Counted from the first letter of the stretch, positions 15,042-25,790 are shown. The stretch is DNA of 64,000 bases from Pandoraea iniqua (GCF_902459685.1 NZ_CABPSF010000001.1:1116001-1180000); one strand, 5' to 3'. Numbers and translations are program-made. The notes: generated from the letters alone by a model not told the origin.

Positions 15042-17279
15042 TTATGCCGTTGTCAGATCGAACGGCAACGCGCGCAGACGCTTGCCGGTCAGCGCGAAAA
15101 CAGCATTGGCATATGCCGGGGCAAGAGGCGGCAACCCCGGTTCGCCCATGCCGGTCGGCGCATCGCCCGAACTCACGATATGCACGCTGATGGCCGGCAT
15201 ATCGGTCAGGCGCGCCACCGTGTACTGGTGGAAATTGCTCTGCTCGACTTCACCGTCTTTCAACGTGATCGCGGCACCCGTCAACGTCGTGCCCAAGCCC
15301 ATGAGGGCCGCGCCTTCGACCTGCGCCGCCACCGTCAGCGGGTTGACCGCGAAGTTGCAATGCACCGCCGCCGTCGCGCTCACCAGACGCGGCGTACCGT
15401 TCTTCACCTCGGCCACCACGACGTATGCGACGACCGAGTCGAAGGACTCGTGTACAGCCACGCCCCACGCCTGACCCGCCGGCAGCTTCGTCTTGCCGTA
15501 GCCCGAACGCTCGACGGCCAGCGCCAGTGCGGCGCGGTGACGCGGATGCTTGTCGCCGATCAACGCGTAGCGATAGTCGACCGGGTCTTGCCCCGCGTTC
15601 TTCGCCAGTTCGTCGATCAACGTTTCCATCACGAACGCCGTGTGGGTGTTGCCGACCGAGCGCCACCACAGCACCGGCACGTTGGCCTTCGGGCTATGCA
15701 GCGACAGACGCAGCGGCACCGCGTACGGCGTGCCCGCGACACCCTCGACACTGGTGCTGTCGACGCCGTTCTTCACCATCATCTTTTCGAACGGCGTGCC
15801 TTGCAGGATCGACTGGCCCACGATGGTGTGATTCCACGCCAGCACGTTGCCCTTCGCATCCAGACCGATCTCGGCGCGATGCACGTACATCGGGCGGTAG
15901 TAGCCGCCATGGATATCGTCCTCGCGGCTCCAGATCACCTTGACCGGCTCGCGATGGCCGGCGGTTCGCCACGCCTTGGCGACCTGCGCGGCTTCGACGC
16001 CGTAGTCGGAGGTCGGCACCGCACGTCGCCCGAAACCGCCGCCTGCCATCAAGGTGTGTAACTTGACCTGCTCGGGCTTGAGACCGAGCGTGGCCGCGAT
16101 GGCTGCCTGATCGACGGTCTGGAATTGCGTGCCGGTCCAGACTTCCGCGCCCTTGTCGCTGAGCTGCACGGTGCAGTTCAGCGGTTCCATCGGGGCATGG
16201 GCGAGGTACGGGAAGCTGTATTCGGCGACGAGTGTCTTCGGTGCGCCCTTGAGCTTCGAGACGTCGGTGTCGATCGCCACCACGCCCGGGGTCTTCGCCA
16301 GTTCCTTGTACTTAGCAAGCTGTGCGGTCGTGTCGACATGCTCGACGCCGCTGGTATCCCACGTCGCGTTCAGGGCGTCGCGGCCGGTCTTGGCCTGCCA
16401 GTAGCCGTCGGCGATGACCGCCACTGCCGTGCCGCCCCGGTCGTCGGGAATCTCCAGCACGTCGCGCACGCCTTTGACAGCACGTGCGGCTTTCGCATCG
16501 AACGTCTTCACCTTCGCGCCGAAAACCGGCGGGCGGGCGACGAGGGCGACCTTCAGGTTCGGCAACTTGAAATCCATGCCGTACATCGGCGTGCCGGTCG
16601 ACTTGGCACGCGCGTCGAGCCGCCCGGTCGGTTTGCCGAGCAGGCGGAAGGCCGACGGATCCTTGAGTTTCACGTCGGTCGGCACCGGCAATGCCTGAGC
16701 CTTGGCGGCCAGACTGCCGAAGGTGGCGCGCTGGCCGTTGGGGCCGAGGACCACGCCGTTTTCGGTGCGCAATTGCGCAGCCGGTACTTTCCACTGCTGC
16801 GCGGCGGCGGCGATCAACATGGCGCGCGCCGACGCGCCAATGCGCCGGTATTGCAGCCACGAGTGCGCGACCGAGCCGGAGCCGCCGGTCATCTGGATGC
16901 CGAACAACGGGTCTTTATAGACGTCGGCCGCCGGGGCCAGTTCGCTGCGCACCTTCGACCAGTCGCAATCGAGCTCTTCGGCGACGAGCATGGGCAAGGC
17001 GGTTTGCACGCCCTGACCGAAGTCGAGGCGGTTGACCTGAATGGTGACGGTGTCGTCCGGCGCAATGCGCACGAACGCGGATGGCACGACGGGCGTGGCC
17101 GCCGGGCCTTCGGCGTGGGCCACCCGGACCGCGCCGGGCCACGACATTTCAAGCATGAGGCCACCCGCCGCGACGGCGGAGGTCTTCAGAAACGCACGGC
17201 GGGACACGCCGGTGTAGTCGCCGACCGTGGCACCGGGGCGTAAGTCAAAACGAAGCCCGTGGAAACGAAGTTCGCGCAT
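15042..17279 (-). CDS. Molybdopterin-binding aldehyde/isoquinoline dehydrogenase large subunit (IorB-like)
   Basis: The 745-residue protein is a xanthine-dehydrogenase-family Mo-binding subunit of the isoquinoline 1-oxidoreductase beta type. It has a twin-arginine signal (SRRAFLKTSAVAAGG, about residues 26-40), indicating Tat export or membrane/periplasmic location. Motifs seen: MAGGGFGRRA (pterin contact), the LPMLVAEELDCDW segment and the C-terminal GMGEPGLPPLAPAYANAV with the catalytic Glu. The start at 17279 has GAGGAG upstream; a longer open frame is a shadow of the neighbouring gene. It lies 17 nt downstream of the 2Fe-2S subunit gene, forming one transcription unit. The true substrate (N-heterocycle or aldehyde) is unknown, and no cytochrome c subunit is adjacent. 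Confidence 0.88.
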   Translation of the reverse strand: MRELRFHGLRFDLRPGATVGDYTGVSRRAFLKTSAVAAGGLMLEMSWPGAVRVAHAEGPAATPVVPSAFVRIAPDDTVTIQVNRLDFGQGVQTALPMLVAEELDCDWSKVRSELAPAADVYKDPLFGIQMTGGSGSVAHSWLQYRRIGASARAMLIAAAAQQWKVPAAQLRTENGVVLGPNGQRATFGSLAAKAQALPVPTDVKLKDPSAFRLLGKPTGRLDARAKSTGTPMYGMDFKLPNLKVALVARPPVFGAKVKTFDAKAARAVKGVRDVLEIPDDRGGTAVAVIADGYWQAKTGRDALNATWDTSGVEHVDTTAQLAKYKELAKTPGVVAIDTDVSKLKGAPKTLVAEYSFPYLAHAPMEPLNCTVQLSDKGAEVWTGTQFQTVDQAAIAATLGLKPEQVKLHTLMAGGGFGRRAVPTSDYGVEAAQVAKAWRTAGHREPVKVIWSREDDIHGGYYRPMYVHRAEIGLDAKGNVLAWNHTIVGQSILQGTPFEKMMVKNGVDSTSVEGVAGTPYAVPLRLSLHSPKANVPVLWWRSVGNTHTAFVMETLIDELAKNAGQDPVDYRYALIGDKHPRHRAALALAVERSGYGKTKLPAGQAWGVAVHESFDSVVAYVVVAEVKNGTPRLVSATAAVHCNFAVNPLTVAAQVEGAALMGLGTTLTGAAITLKDGEVEQSNFHQYTVARLTDMPAISVHIVSSGDAPTGMGEPGLPPLAPAYANAVFALTGKRLRALPFDLTTA

Positions 17280-17296
17280 GGTGATGTCTCCTCGCT

Positions 17297-17755
17297 TCAG
17301 GCCAGCGACGCGGCTGCGTCCTTGATGGCGGCGCGAATGCGCGCATACGTGCCGCAGCGGCAGATGTTGCCGGCCATGGCGGCGTCGATCTGGTCGTCGT
17401 TGGGCTGCTTGTTCTCGCGCAGGAGTGCCGCGGCGGACATGATCTGGCCGCTCTGGCAGTAGCCGCACTGGGGCACGTCGTGCTTGACCCATGCGTCTTG
17501 CACAGCTTTGCCGACGGGGTCAGTACCGACGGCTTCGATGGTCGTGACCTTTTTACCGGCCACAGCGGAGACGGGGGTGATGCAACTGCGAATCGGGGAG
17601 CCGTCGAGATGCACGGTGCAGGCGCCGCATAGCGCCATGCCGCATCCGAACTTGGTGCCGGTCATCGAGAGCGCATCGCGCAGGGTCCATAACAGGGGAG
17701 TGGCAGGGTCGACATCGACCTGCACGGGACGGCCGTTCAGTTGAAACGAGACCAT
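17297..17755 (-). CDS. 2Fe-2S subunit of molybdenum hydroxylase (IorA-like)
   Basis: The 152-residue protein has both iron-sulfur domains of the xanthine dehydrogenase small subunit: plant-type ferredoxin cysteines 38, 43, 46 and 58 ([13 protein letters not shown]... SCITP) and the helical domain cysteines 97, 100, 132 and 134 (QCGYCQSGQ ... CRCGTY). It passes electrons from the IorB-like Mo subunit encoded immediately downstream. The start at 17755 has AGAGG 6 nt upstream; the frame is open to 17800. All eight cluster ligands are present, so the subunit should be functional. Confidence 0.93.
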   Translation of the reverse strand: MVSFQLNGRPVQVDVDPATPLLWTLRDALSMTGTKFGCGMALCGACTVHLDGSPIRSCITPVSAVAGKKVTTIEAVGTDPVGKAVQDAWVKHDVPQCGYCQSGQIMSAAALLRENKQPNDDQIDAAMAGNICRCGTYARIRAAIKDAAASLA

Positions 17756-17853
17756 AAGACACCTCTTGGCGGGTGAATGATTGGGGGATCGCGCCAACAT
17801 ACTCCTGTTCGGAGAAATTTTCAGCCCACGAATGCGTGTAAGTCGTTGTATTC

Positions 17854-17875
17854 AAACGGATATAGCGGTCCGTTT
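17854..17875. promoter_or_regulatory. Operator-like inverted repeat before iorAB-like genes
   Basis: AAACGGA (17854-17860) and TCCGTTT (17869-17875) form a perfect 7-bp dyad with an 8-nt spacer, about 100 nt before the 2Fe-2S subunit gene. The size suits a dimeric repressor of the TetR type. No regulator gene is adjacent. Confidence 0.45.
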
Positions 17876-18247
17876 TAGCGGATTTCGTGTTTTCGGCGTC
17901 CCGCAGGCCCTTAGCCGCGAATTGGTTGGGGAGCCGACGTGTTGCGGTGCAATGAAGTACAATTCGGCCTACATTCCCCTACCAACACTTTCCCAAGCCG
18001 GAAGAAAGATCTGGGCATGCGCATCAACTGCCTCACCCCTCAGTGCTACTGCTCGATGACCGGACACGATTCGTCATCGGCGTCTTTGCACGGCAGTCGG
18101 CGATCTCGCTGATCGTCCTTGCCGGCCCCGCACACACCCGTCGCCAGCGGCCGGCAATTTCTAGCGCATACCCAATTTGACTTTCGGCGCGTCCCGCGAG
18201 ACGAACGCCGACGGCGGATGCACCGCCGCATTGACGAGCCCGACAAG
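17876..18247. other. Intergenic region before the FAD/Fe-S dehydrogenase
   Basis: This stretch separates the minus-strand molybdenum hydroxylase genes from the plus-strand dehydrogenase. TACAAT at 17957-17962 could be a -10 element for the latter, but no matching -35 was found. The downstream frame is open from 18119, yet the residues before 18248 are Arg/His-rich and unlike the family N terminus. No RNA gene or small gene was recognised. Confidence 0.4.
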
Positions 18248-21200
18248 ATGAACGCACCCTTGCCTGCCTTCGAGCCGCACGACGCAAAGCATGCTGTAGC
18301 CGCACAGCCCCCTCGACTGCGCGAAATCCCCTACAACTACACCTCGTTCTCGGACCGCGAAATCGTCATTCGCCTGCTTGGCGCCGACGCGTGGAATATC
18401 CTCGACGAACTTCGCGCGGAGCGCCGTACCGGCCGCTCGGCCCGGATGCTCTATGAAGTGCTCGGCGATATCTGGGTGGTACGCCGCAACCCGTACCTTC
18501 AGGACGACCTGCTCGACAACCCGAAGCGCCGCAAGCTGCTGATCGACGCGCTCAACCACCGTCTGAACGAAATCGACAAGCGTCGCCGTGCCGACGTGGC
18601 CGAACACGCCGACGCCACGGGGCGCGAACGCGCCGCCCGCGTGGAGCAACTGGAAGTGGCCGCGCGCCGCGCCGTTGCCGATTTCGCCGGTGAGTTCGAG
18701 AAGATGGCGGAACTGCGCCGCCGCGCGAAGAAGGTGCTGGGCCGCACGACGGCACACGACAACATCAAGTTCGACGGCCTGTCGCGTGTGTCGCACGTGA
18801 CGGACGCCACCGACTGGCGCGTGGAATATCCGTTCGTGGTGCTCACGCCCGATACGGAAGCCGAAATGGCGTCGCTCGTGAAGGGCTGCTTCGAGCTTGG
18901 TCTGACGGTGATTCCGCGCGGGGGTGGCACGGGCTACACGGGCGGGGCGATTCCGCTCACGCCGTTCTCGGCCGTCATCAATACCGAAAAGCTGGAACAA
19001 CTCGACGAAGTCGAATACTCGGCGCTGCCGGGTGTCGACAAGCCGGTGCCGACGATCTTCTCGGGTGCTGGCGTCGTCACGCGCCGTGTGGCGGATGCCG
19101 CCGAGCGTGCCGGGCTGGTCTTTGCCGTCGATCCGACGTCGATCGACGCATCGTGCATCGGCGGCAACGTCGCCATGAACGCCGGCGGCAAGAAGGCCGT
19201 GCTGTGGGGCACCGCGCTCGATAACCTCGCGTGGTGGCGCATGGTCGACCCGCAGGGCAACTGGCTCGAAGTCACGCGCCTCGACCACAACCTCGGCAAG
19301 ATTCACGATATTCCGGTCGCGCGCTTCGAACTGAAATGGTTCGACGGCAATCACGCGCCGGGCGCGGTGCTGCTCAAGACTGAATCGCTGGATATCGAAG
19401 GCAAGCGCTTCCGCAAGGAAGGTCTTGGCAAGGACGTGACGGACAAGTTCCTCGCCGGGCTGCCGGGTATTCAGAAGGAAGGCTGCGACGGCCTGATCAC
19501 GAGCGCGCGCTGGATTCTCCACAAGATGCCGGCGCACACGCGCACGGTGTGTCTGGAGTTCTTCGGCCAAGCGAAGGAAGCGATTCCGAGCATCGTCGAA
19601 ATCAAGGACTACATGTTTGCGCAGACGGCTGCGGGCGGCGCGATTCTCGCCGGTCTGGAGCATCTGGACGAACGCTATCTGCGCGCCGTGGGTTATGCCA
19701 CGAAGTCGAAGCGCAACGCTTTCCCGAAGATGGTGCTGATCGGCGATATCGTTGGCGACGACGACACCGCCGTGGCGCAGGCCACCTCGGAAGTGATTCG
19801 TATGGCCAACGGCAAGAGCGGCGAAGGCTTTGTCGCCGTGTCGGCCGAAGCCCGCAAGAAGTTCTGGCTCGACCGCTCGCGCACGGCCGCCATCGCGCGC
19901 CACACCAACGCCTTCAAGATCAATGAAGATGTGGTGATTCCGCTGCCGCGCATGGGCGAGTACACGGACCACATCGAGCGTATCAACATCGAGTTGTCGC
20001 TCAAGAACAAGCTGCAACTGATCGACGCGCTCGAAAAGTTCTTCGAAGCGGGCAACCTGCCGCTGGGCAAGACCGACGACGCGAACGAAATTCCGTCGGC
20101 CGAGCTGCTCGAAGACCGCGTGCAGACCGCCCTCACGCTGCTGCGCGACGTGCGCGCACGGTGGGTGTTCCTGCGTGACAACTTCGAGCTGTCGCTCAAC
20201 GACGCGATTCCGCTGCTCAACCGCCACGGCATTCGCGACATGAATGTGGCGCTGAACGACCGGCTGAACAAGCATCCGGAAACGCGCCTGATCGACCTGC
20301 TGCAAGACCGCACGGTGCGCGTGTCGTGGAAGCAGGAAGTGCGCGCCGAACTGCGCCAGATCTTCACGGGCGGCGAGTTCAAGCAGATTCTCGACGAAGC
20401 GCAGGCGATCCATAAGCGCGTGCTGCATGGGCGTGTGTTCGTCGCGCTGCACATGCACGCGGGCGACGGCAATGTGCACACGAACATCCCGGTCAACTCG
20501 GATAATTACGAGATGCTTCAGGATGCGCACAAGGCCGTGGCGCGCATCATGCAAATTGCTCGTTCGCTCGATGGTGTGATCTCGGGCGAGCACGGCATCG
20601 GCATCACGAAGCTCGAATTCCTGACGGAAGAAGAGATCGGCGAATTCCGCGCTTACAAGCTGCGCGTCGATCCGGAAGGGCGCTTCAACAAGGGCAAGCT
20701 GCTCGACATGCCCGACCTGCCGGCCGATTTGCGCAATGCCTATACGCCCAGCTTCGGGCTGATGGGCTTTGAATCGCTGATCATGCAGCAGTCGGACATC
20801 GGCGCGATTGCCGACAGCGTGAAGGACTGCCTGCGCTGCGGCAAGTGCAAGCCGGTGTGCGCGACGCACGTGCCGCGCGCGAACCTGCTGTACAGCCCGC
20901 GCAACAAGATTCTCGCCACGTCGCTGCTGATCGAAGCCTTCCTGTACGAAGAGCAGACCCGCCGTGGTGTGTCGATCAAGCACTGGGACGAGTTCAACGA
21001 CGTGGCCGATCACTGCACGGTCTGCCACAAGTGCGCGACGCCGTGCCCGGTGAAGATCGACTTCGGCGATGTGACGATGAACATGCGCAACCTGCTGCGC
21101 AAGATGGGTAAGAAGAAATTCAACCCGGGCGCGGCAGCAGGCATGTTCTTCCTGAATGCGACGAACCCGGAGACGATCAATATCACCCGCAAGGTGATGA

Positions 21201-22243
21201 TCGACTGGGGCTACAAGGCGCAACGCTTCGGTGCGGACATCTTCAAGAAACTCGCGAAGAAGCAGATGGCACATCCGCCGGCCACGGTCGGCAAGCCGCC
21301 GCTGCGCGAAGAGGTGATCCACTTCGTGAACAAGAAGATGCCGGGCAACCTGCCGAAGAAAACGGCGCGCGCGTTGCTCGATATCGAAGACAACAAGGTG
21401 GTGCCGATCATCCGCGACCCGAAGGGGACGTCGGTCGATTCGGAAGCGGTGTTCTACTTCCCGGGCTGCGGCTCGGAGCGCCTGTTCTCGCAAGTCGGGC
21501 TCGCCACGCAGGCCATGCTCTGGCACGTAGGCGTGCAAACGGTGCTGCCGCCGGGGTATCTGTGCTGCGGCTACCCGCAACGCGGCTCGGGGCAGGGCGA
21601 GAAGGCCGAGAAGATCGTGACGGATAACCGCGTGCTGTTCCACCGGGTGGCCAACACGCTGAACTATCTCGATATCAAGACCGTGGTGGTGTCGTGCGGC
21701 ACTTGCTACGATCAGCTCGCCGGCTATGAATTCGAGAAGATTTTCCCGGGCTGCCGCATCGTCGACATCCACGAATACCTGCTCGAGAAGGGCGTGAAGC
21801 TGGAAGGCGTGAACGGTACGCGCTACATGTATCACGACCCGTGCCACACGCCGATCAAGACGATGGACCCGGTCAAGCTCGTGAACCAGTTGATGGGCAG
21901 CGAGCACGACGGCTACAAGATCGAGAAGAACGATCGTTGCTGCGGCGAATCGGGTACGCTGGCGGTCACGCGCCCGGATATCTCGACGCAGATCCGCTTC
22001 CGCAAGGAAGAAGAAATGCGCAAGGGCGCGGCCAAGCTGCGCGCCGATGGCAAGGTGGGAGATGTGAAGATCCTCACCAGCTGCCCGTCGTGCCTGCAAG
22101 GCCTGTCGCGCTATAACGAGGATGCCGACATCACTGCCGACTACATCGTCGTGGAAATTGCCAAGCACGTGCTCGGCGACCAGTGGATGGCGGACTACGT
22201 GAAGGATGCGAACAACGGCGGTATCGAGCGCGTTCTCGTCTGA
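18248..22243 (+). CDS. Large FAD/4Fe-4S D-2-hydroxyacid dehydrogenase (YdiJ-like, DUF3683)
   Basis: At 1331 residues this is one of the largest proteins here. In order: an N-terminal DUF3683-type region (to about 180), a PCMH FAD-binding domain with [14 protein letters not shown] (about 220), the FAD-linked oxidase C-terminal domain with [12 protein letters not shown] (about 735), two 4Fe-4S motifs [11 protein letters not shown] (about 861) and [12 protein letters not shown] (about 924), and two CCG domains ([25 protein letters not shown], then HDPCHTP, CCGESGT, CPSCLQG at about 1072-1284). This is glycolate/D-lactate/D-2-hydroxyglutarate dehydrogenase (GlcD plus GlcF) fused in one chain. Substrate is most likely D-2-hydroxyglutarate or D-lactate. 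The start at 18248 is chosen on sequence quality; its ribosome site is weak. Confidence 0.88.
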   Translation: MNAPLPAFEPHDAKHAVAAQPPRLREIPYNYTSFSDREIVIRLLGADAWNILDELRAERRTGRSARMLYEVLGDIWVVRRNPYLQDDLLDNPKRRKLLIDALNHRLNEIDKRRRADVAEHADATGRERAARVEQLEVAARRAVADFAGEFEKMAELRRRAKKVLGRTTAHDNIKFDGLSRVSHVTDATDWRVEYPFVVLTPDTEAEMASLVKGCFELGLTVIPRGGGTGYTGGAIPLTPFSAVINTEKLEQLDEVEYSALPGVDKPVPTIFSGAGVVTRRVADAAERAGLVFAVDPTSIDASCIGGNVAMNAGGKKAVLWGTALDNLAWWRMVDPQGNWLEVTRLDHNLGKIHDIPVARFELKWFDGNHAPGAVLLKTESLDIEGKRFRKEGLGKDVTDKFLAGLPGIQKEGCDGLITSARWILHKMPAHTRTVCLEFFGQAKEAIPSIVEIKDYMFAQTAAGGAILAGLEHLDERYLRAVGYATKSKRNAFPKMVLIGDIVGDDDTAVAQATSEVIRMANGKSGEGFVAVSAEARKKFWLDRSRTAAIARHTNAFKINEDVVIPLPRMGEYTDHIERINIELSLKNKLQLIDALEKFFEAGNLPLGKTDDANEIPSAELLEDRVQTALTLLRDVRARWVFLRDNFELSLNDAIPLLNRHGIRDMNVALNDRLNKHPETRLIDLLQDRTVRVSWKQEVRAELRQIFTGGEFKQILDEAQAIHKRVLHGRVFVALHMHAGDGNVHTNIPVNSDNYEMLQDAHKAVARIMQIARSLDGVISGEHGIGITKLEFLTEEEIGEFRAYKLRVDPEGRFNKGKLLDMPDLPADLRNAYTPSFGLMGFESLIMQQSDIGAIADSVKDCLRCGKCKPVCATHVPRANLLYSPRNKILATSLLIEAFLYEEQTRRGVSIKHWDEFNDVADHCTVCHKCATPCPVKIDFGDVTMNMRNLLRKMGKKKFNPGAAAGMFFLNATNPETINITRKVMIDWGYKAQRFGADIFKKLAKKQMAHPPATVGKPPLREEVIHFVNKKMPGNLPKKTARALLDIEDNKVVPIIRDPKGTSVDSEAVFYFPGCGSERLFSQVGLATQAMLWHVGVQTVLPPGYLCCGYPQRGSGQGEKAEKIVTDNRVLFHRVANTLNYLDIKTVVVSCGTCYDQLAGYEFEKIFPGCRIVDIHEYLLEKGVKLEGVNGTRYMYHDPCHTPIKTMDPVKLVNQLMGSEHDGYKIEKNDRCCGESGTLAVTRPDISTQIRFRKEEEMRKGAAKLRADGKVGDVKILTSCPSCLQGLSRYNEDADITADYIVVEIAKHVLGDQWMADYVKDANNGGIERVLV

Positions 22244-22295
22244 TGGCATTTTCGTGGACGCGGCCGATGCCTGACCGACGGACCATGGAGGTGGC

Positions 22296-23984
22296 ATGGA
22301 AGTAGTTTTTACTGCGCTCATCCTGCTGTTCGTGGTGGCGCTCACGGGTGTGCTGGGCAGTTTCGTGCGGTTTCTCCCGATACCGCTGGTCCAGATCGCG
22401 GTGGGCGCCGCGCTCGCTTATCCGGGCGCGGGCGTCCACATCGATCTCGACCCCGAGATTTTCTTCCTGCTGTTCATCCCGCCGTTGCTCTTTGCCGACG
22501 GCTGGCGCATGCCCAAACGCGAGTTCTGGCACCTACGGGTGCCGATCATCGCGATGGCGCTTGGCCTCGTGATCTTCACGGTGCTCGGCGTGGGCTACTT
22601 CATCCACTGGATGATTCCGTCGATTCCGCTGGCCGTGGCGTTTGCCCTCGGCGGCGTGCTCTCGCCTACGGACGCGGTGGCCGTATCTGCGCTCACCGGG
22701 CGCATGCGCATGCCGACGCGGCTCATGCACGTGCTCGAAGGCGAGGCGATGATGAACGACGCGTCGGGGCTGGTCGTGTTCAAGTTCGCCCTCGTGGCGG
22801 CGACCACCGGCATCTTCTCCATCGGCAACGCCACTTTCTCGTTCTTCGTCATTGCGTTGGGCGGCCTGCTCGCCGGCTGGGCCGTGACGTGGCTGTTCAC
22901 GCAGTTTCACCGCCGCGTGATGGACGCCTCGACCGAAGAACCCGCGACGGTCGTGCTGTTGCTGCTGCTCATGCCGTTCGCCGCTTACCTGCTGGCGGAA
23001 CACTTCTGCTTCTCGGGCATTCTCGCGGCCGTGGCCGCCGGCATGACGGTGAGTTCGACCGATCTGCTCAATACCCGTACGGTCACCCGCATTCTCGGCA
23101 ACGGCGTCTGGTCGATGCTGGAATTCGTATTCAATGGCGCCGTGTTCGTGCTGCTCGGGCTGCAACTGCCCGACATCGTGCGCGCAGCGCTGGGGCCGAA
23201 CGAGCACCTGTGGGGCACGCTCACGAAGCTGGGTGAACTGATGTTCTACGTCGGCGCGATCTCGGCAGTCTTGATCGTGCTGCGGTTCTGCTGGGTGTGG
23301 GTGGCGTGGCGGGTGATGTATTTCATGGGCATGCGGCGCGGCGAAATTACCCTCAAACCCGGCATTCGTTTTACGGGGGTGACGGCGCTCTCGGGCGTGC
23401 GCGGCGCGGTGACGCTGGCCGGTGCGCTCTCGGTGCCGTTGGCGCTGCCCGGTGGCGCACCATTCCCCGGGCGCGATCTGCTGATCTTTCTGGCCGCTGG
23501 TGTGATTCTGCTATCGCTGGTAGGCGGGAGTCTCGGCCTGCCGATTCTGCTGCGCGGCGTGCGCTGGCCGGCTGAGGACCCACGGAATCGTGAAATGGGC
23601 GAGGCCCGTGTGGCGGCCTCCGAGGCGGCGATTCGCGCCGTGGAGTCGTTGCAGAAAGTGATTGCGAAGTCAGGCGACGAACTCGATACCGCCGTGTGCG
23701 CCGAAGCGGCTGCGCGCGTGATGGGGCGCTACCGCCGCACGCTCAACGCTTCGACGGCGACCGACGAGACGCGCGAGCGGGCGGTGCGCGAAGTGGAAGT
23801 CGAGCGCAGGCTGCGCGCGGCGGCGCTTCAGGCAGAACGCGTGGAGTTGTCGCGGCTGCGCATCACGCATCGCATCAATGACGAGACGCTGCGCGAAATG
23901 CTGAGCGAAATCGATTTCGCCGAACTCGCGCTCGGGTCAGTAGACCCGGCCACGGGCAAGCGCACGAAACGCAGAAAGCACTGA
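22296..23984 (+). CDS. Na+/H+ antiporter, CPA1 family
   Basis: The 562-residue inner-membrane protein is a CPA1/NhaP-type monovalent cation:proton antiporter. About twelve hydrophobic helices fill residues 1-415; LSPTDAVAVSAL and EGEAMMNDASGLVVFKFAL carry the conserved acidic residues (TDAVA and ND) of the ion site, and GVRGAVTLAGALSVPL is the late helix motif. A hydrophilic helical tail of about 140 residues, rich in Glu and Arg, follows and is probably cytoplasmic. The start at 22296 has GGAGG just upstream. It is 52 nt after the dehydrogenase gene on the same strand. Confidence 0.9.
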   Translation: MEVVFTALILLFVVALTGVLGSFVRFLPIPLVQIAVGAALAYPGAGVHIDLDPEIFFLLFIPPLLFADGWRMPKREFWHLRVPIIAMALGLVIFTVLGVGYFIHWMIPSIPLAVAFALGGVLSPTDAVAVSALTGRMRMPTRLMHVLEGEAMMNDASGLVVFKFALVAATTGIFSIGNATFSFFVIALGGLLAGWAVTWLFTQFHRRVMDASTEEPATVVLLLLLMPFAAYLLAEHFCFSGILAAVAAGMTVSSTDLLNTRTVTRILGNGVWSMLEFVFNGAVFVLLGLQLPDIVRAALGPNEHLWGTLTKLGELMFYVGAISAVLIVLRFCWVWVAWRVMYFMGMRRGEITLKPGIRFTGVTALSGVRGAVTLAGALSVPLALPGGAPFPGRDLLIFLAAGVILLSLVGGSLGLPILLRGVRWPAEDPRNREMGEARVAASEAAIRAVESLQKVIAKSGDELDTAVCAEAAARVMGRYRRTLNASTATDETRERAVREVEVERRLRAAALQAERVELSRLRITHRINDETLREMLSEIDFAELALGSVDPATGKRTKRRKH

Positions 23985-24011
23985 CGGGTGCGGGGATTAA
24001 GGGAGAACATC

Positions 24012-24455
24012 ATGGATTGTCCGTTTTGCGCAGGAGACGGCGGCGACGTCGTGTGGCGCGACCCGGTGCTGCGAGTGGTGCTGGCGAACGAAGCCGGTTA
24101 TCCGGGCTTCGCGCGCGTGGTGTGGGGCGCGCACGTGGCCGAGATGAGCGATTTGCCCGAAGCGGCGCGTGAACACGTCATGCGGGCAGTGTTTGCCGTT
24201 GAGACGGCGCAGCGCACGGTGATGTCGCCGCACAAGGTCAACGTGGCGAGTCTGGGCAATATGGTGCCGCACGTGCACTGGCATGTGATTCCCCGGTATC
24301 AGGACGATACCCACTTCCCGGGCTCCGTCTGGAGCGCGCCGCAGCGCGAGGTAGCGCCGGCGGTGCTCGCCGAGCGGGCCGCATGGCTGCCAGCGTTGCG
24401 CGAAGCGATCGTGGCAGAATTGAGCCGCATGCCGGTTTGGCCGGCGTCCGCCTGA
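24012..24455 (+). CDS. HIT family protein
   Basis: The 147-residue protein has the histidine triad HVHWHVIPR (His87, His89, His91) and an N-terminal CPFC typical of the branch with a zinc-like pair. HIT proteins are nucleotidyl hydrolases or transferases acting on nucleoside phosphoramidates or dinucleoside polyphosphates. The start at 24012 follows GGGAG by 6 nt. It lies 27 nt after the antiporter gene and about 80 nt before the DUF971 gene. Specific substrate is unknown. Confidence 0.9.
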   Translation: MDCPFCAGDGGDVVWRDPVLRVVLANEAGYPGFARVVWGAHVAEMSDLPEAAREHVMRAVFAVETAQRTVMSPHKVNVASLGNMVPHVHWHVIPRYQDDTHFPGSVWSAPQREVAPAVLAERAAWLPALREAIVAELSRMPVWPASA

Positions 24456-24537
24456 GCGCGTGGCCGCCAATCCCCCGAGCAGCTATACTTCCGGCCGGTG
24501 TGCGCGGCACATCGACTGAATTTCTGGAGTGACACAC

Positions 24538-24954
24538 ATGGCAGGGCTGGAGAAAGACACGCCGATTCCTGTTTCCCTCACGCTGCATCGCGTCTCGCGT
24601 GTGCTCGAACTGGGATATGAAGACGGCAAACACTACCGGCTGCCGTTCGAACTTCTGCGCGTGCTCTCGCCGTCGGCGGAAGTGCGTGGCCACGGCCCGG
24701 GGCAGGAAACGCTCCAGACCGGCAAGCGCGAGGTCGAACTGAACGGCCTTGAGCCGATCGGCAACTACGCGGTGCGCCCCGTCTTCTCGGACGGCCACGA
24801 CACCGGCATCTATTCTTGGGACTTCCTCTACGAGCTGTGCGTGCGTCAGGACGCGCTGTGGCAGGAGTATCTCGACAAGCTGGCAGCCGCAGGCGTCGAT
24901 CGCGACACGCCGATGCCGTCGCTCGCCAGCGGCCACGGCTGCCACCACCACTGA
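24538..24954 (+). CDS. DUF971 (gamma-butyrobetaine hydroxylase-like N-terminal domain) protein
   Basis: The 138-residue protein has the DUF971 pattern: SLTLHRVSRVLELGYEDGKHYRLPFELLRV, LEPIGNYAVRPVFSDGHDTGIYSWDFLYELC. The fold is the N-terminal domain of gamma-butyrobetaine hydroxylase, often linked with iron-sulfur protein metabolism in bacteria. It ends in a His/Cys cluster (HGCHHH) that could bind metal. The start at 24538 has TGGAG 8 nt upstream; an in-frame GTG at 24529 overlaps that site. It lies 48 nt before ubiE and is probably co-transcribed with it. Confidence 0.88.
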   Translation: MAGLEKDTPIPVSLTLHRVSRVLELGYEDGKHYRLPFELLRVLSPSAEVRGHGPGQETLQTGKREVELNGLEPIGNYAVRPVFSDGHDTGIYSWDFLYELCVRQDALWQEYLDKLAAAGVDRDTPMPSLASGHGCHHH

Positions 24955-25002
24955 TGCACCGGCGGCGCTGCGTGCGCCGCTTTCATGAATTGGGAGATTG
25001 CG

Positions 25003-25737
25003 ATGGGTGAACAGACCCACTTCGGTTACGAGACCGTCGACGAGAAGGAAAAGGCCGGCAAAGTCGCCGAAGTGTTCCATTCGGTAGCGAGCAAGTACGA
25101 CGTCATGAACGACCTGATGTCGGGCGGCCTGCACCGTATCTGGAAAGCGTTCACCATCGGCCGCGCCGCCGTGCGCCCCGGTTTCAAGGTGCTCGACATC
25201 GCGGGCGGCACGGGCGATCTGTCGAAGGCGTTTGCCCGTCAGGCTGGTCCGACCGGTGAAGTCTGGCTCACGGACATCAACGAATCGATGCTGCGCGTGG
25301 GCCGCGATCGCCTGCTGGACGCCGGTATCGTCACGCCCGCGCTGCTGTGCGACGCCGAGAAGCTGCCGTTCCCGTCGAACTATTTCGATGTGGTAACCGT
25401 AGCGTTCGGACTGCGCAACATGACGCACAAGGACGCCGCACTGGCGGAAATGCGCCGTGTGATCAAGCCGGGCGGCAAGGTCATGGTGCTGGAGTTCTCG
25501 AAGGTGTGGCAGCCGCTCGAGAAGGCGTACGATACGTATTCCTTCAAAGTGCTGCCGTGGCTGGGCTCGCGCATCGCGGGCGACGCGGAAAGCTACCGCT
25601 ATCTGGCCGAGTCGATTCGCATGCACCCGGATCAGGAGACGCTGAAGTCGATGATGGAAGACGTCGGTCTGGAGCGGGTGGAGTACCACAACCTCACCGC
25701 CGGTGTGGTCGCGCTGCACATCGGCCGCAAGTTCTGA
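25003..25737 (+). CDS. ubiE: Ubiquinone/menaquinone biosynthesis C-methyltransferase
   Basis: The 244-residue SAM-dependent enzyme C-methylates the demethylated quinol ring in ubiquinone synthesis. Motifs seen: [21 protein letters not shown] (UbiE signature 1), [12 protein letters not shown] (SAM motif I), [22 protein letters not shown], and [16 protein letters not shown]. The start at 25003 follows GGGAG by 6 nt; the frame is open to 24985. It is followed by a hairpin terminator and then the Tim44-like gene, with ubiJ and ubiB further on, so the usual ubiE-ubiJ-ubiB cluster is interrupted here. Confidence 0.96.
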   Translation: MGEQTHFGYETVDEKEKAGKVAEVFHSVASKYDVMNDLMSGGLHRIWKAFTIGRAAVRPGFKVLDIAGGTGDLSKAFARQAGPTGEVWLTDINESMLRVGRDRLLDAGIVTPALLCDAEKLPFPSNYFDVVTVAFGLRNMTHKDAALAEMRRVIKPGGKVMVLEFSKVWQPLEKAYDTYSFKVLPWLGSRIAGDAESYRYLAESIRMHPDQETLKSMMEDVGLERVEYHNLTAGVVALHIGRKF

Positions 25738-25790
25738 TGCACTGAGCGGATGCGCCAAGAATAAGCACTTACTTACTTGATACGGCGCAG

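Noticed and set aside
18161-22345. Antisense open frame of about 1394 codons over the FAD/Fe-S dehydrogenase gene
   Set aside because: It is the opposite-strand shadow of a gene with full family motifs; the translation is Arg/His/Leu-rich with no recognisable domain, as expected from high GC content at third codon positions.
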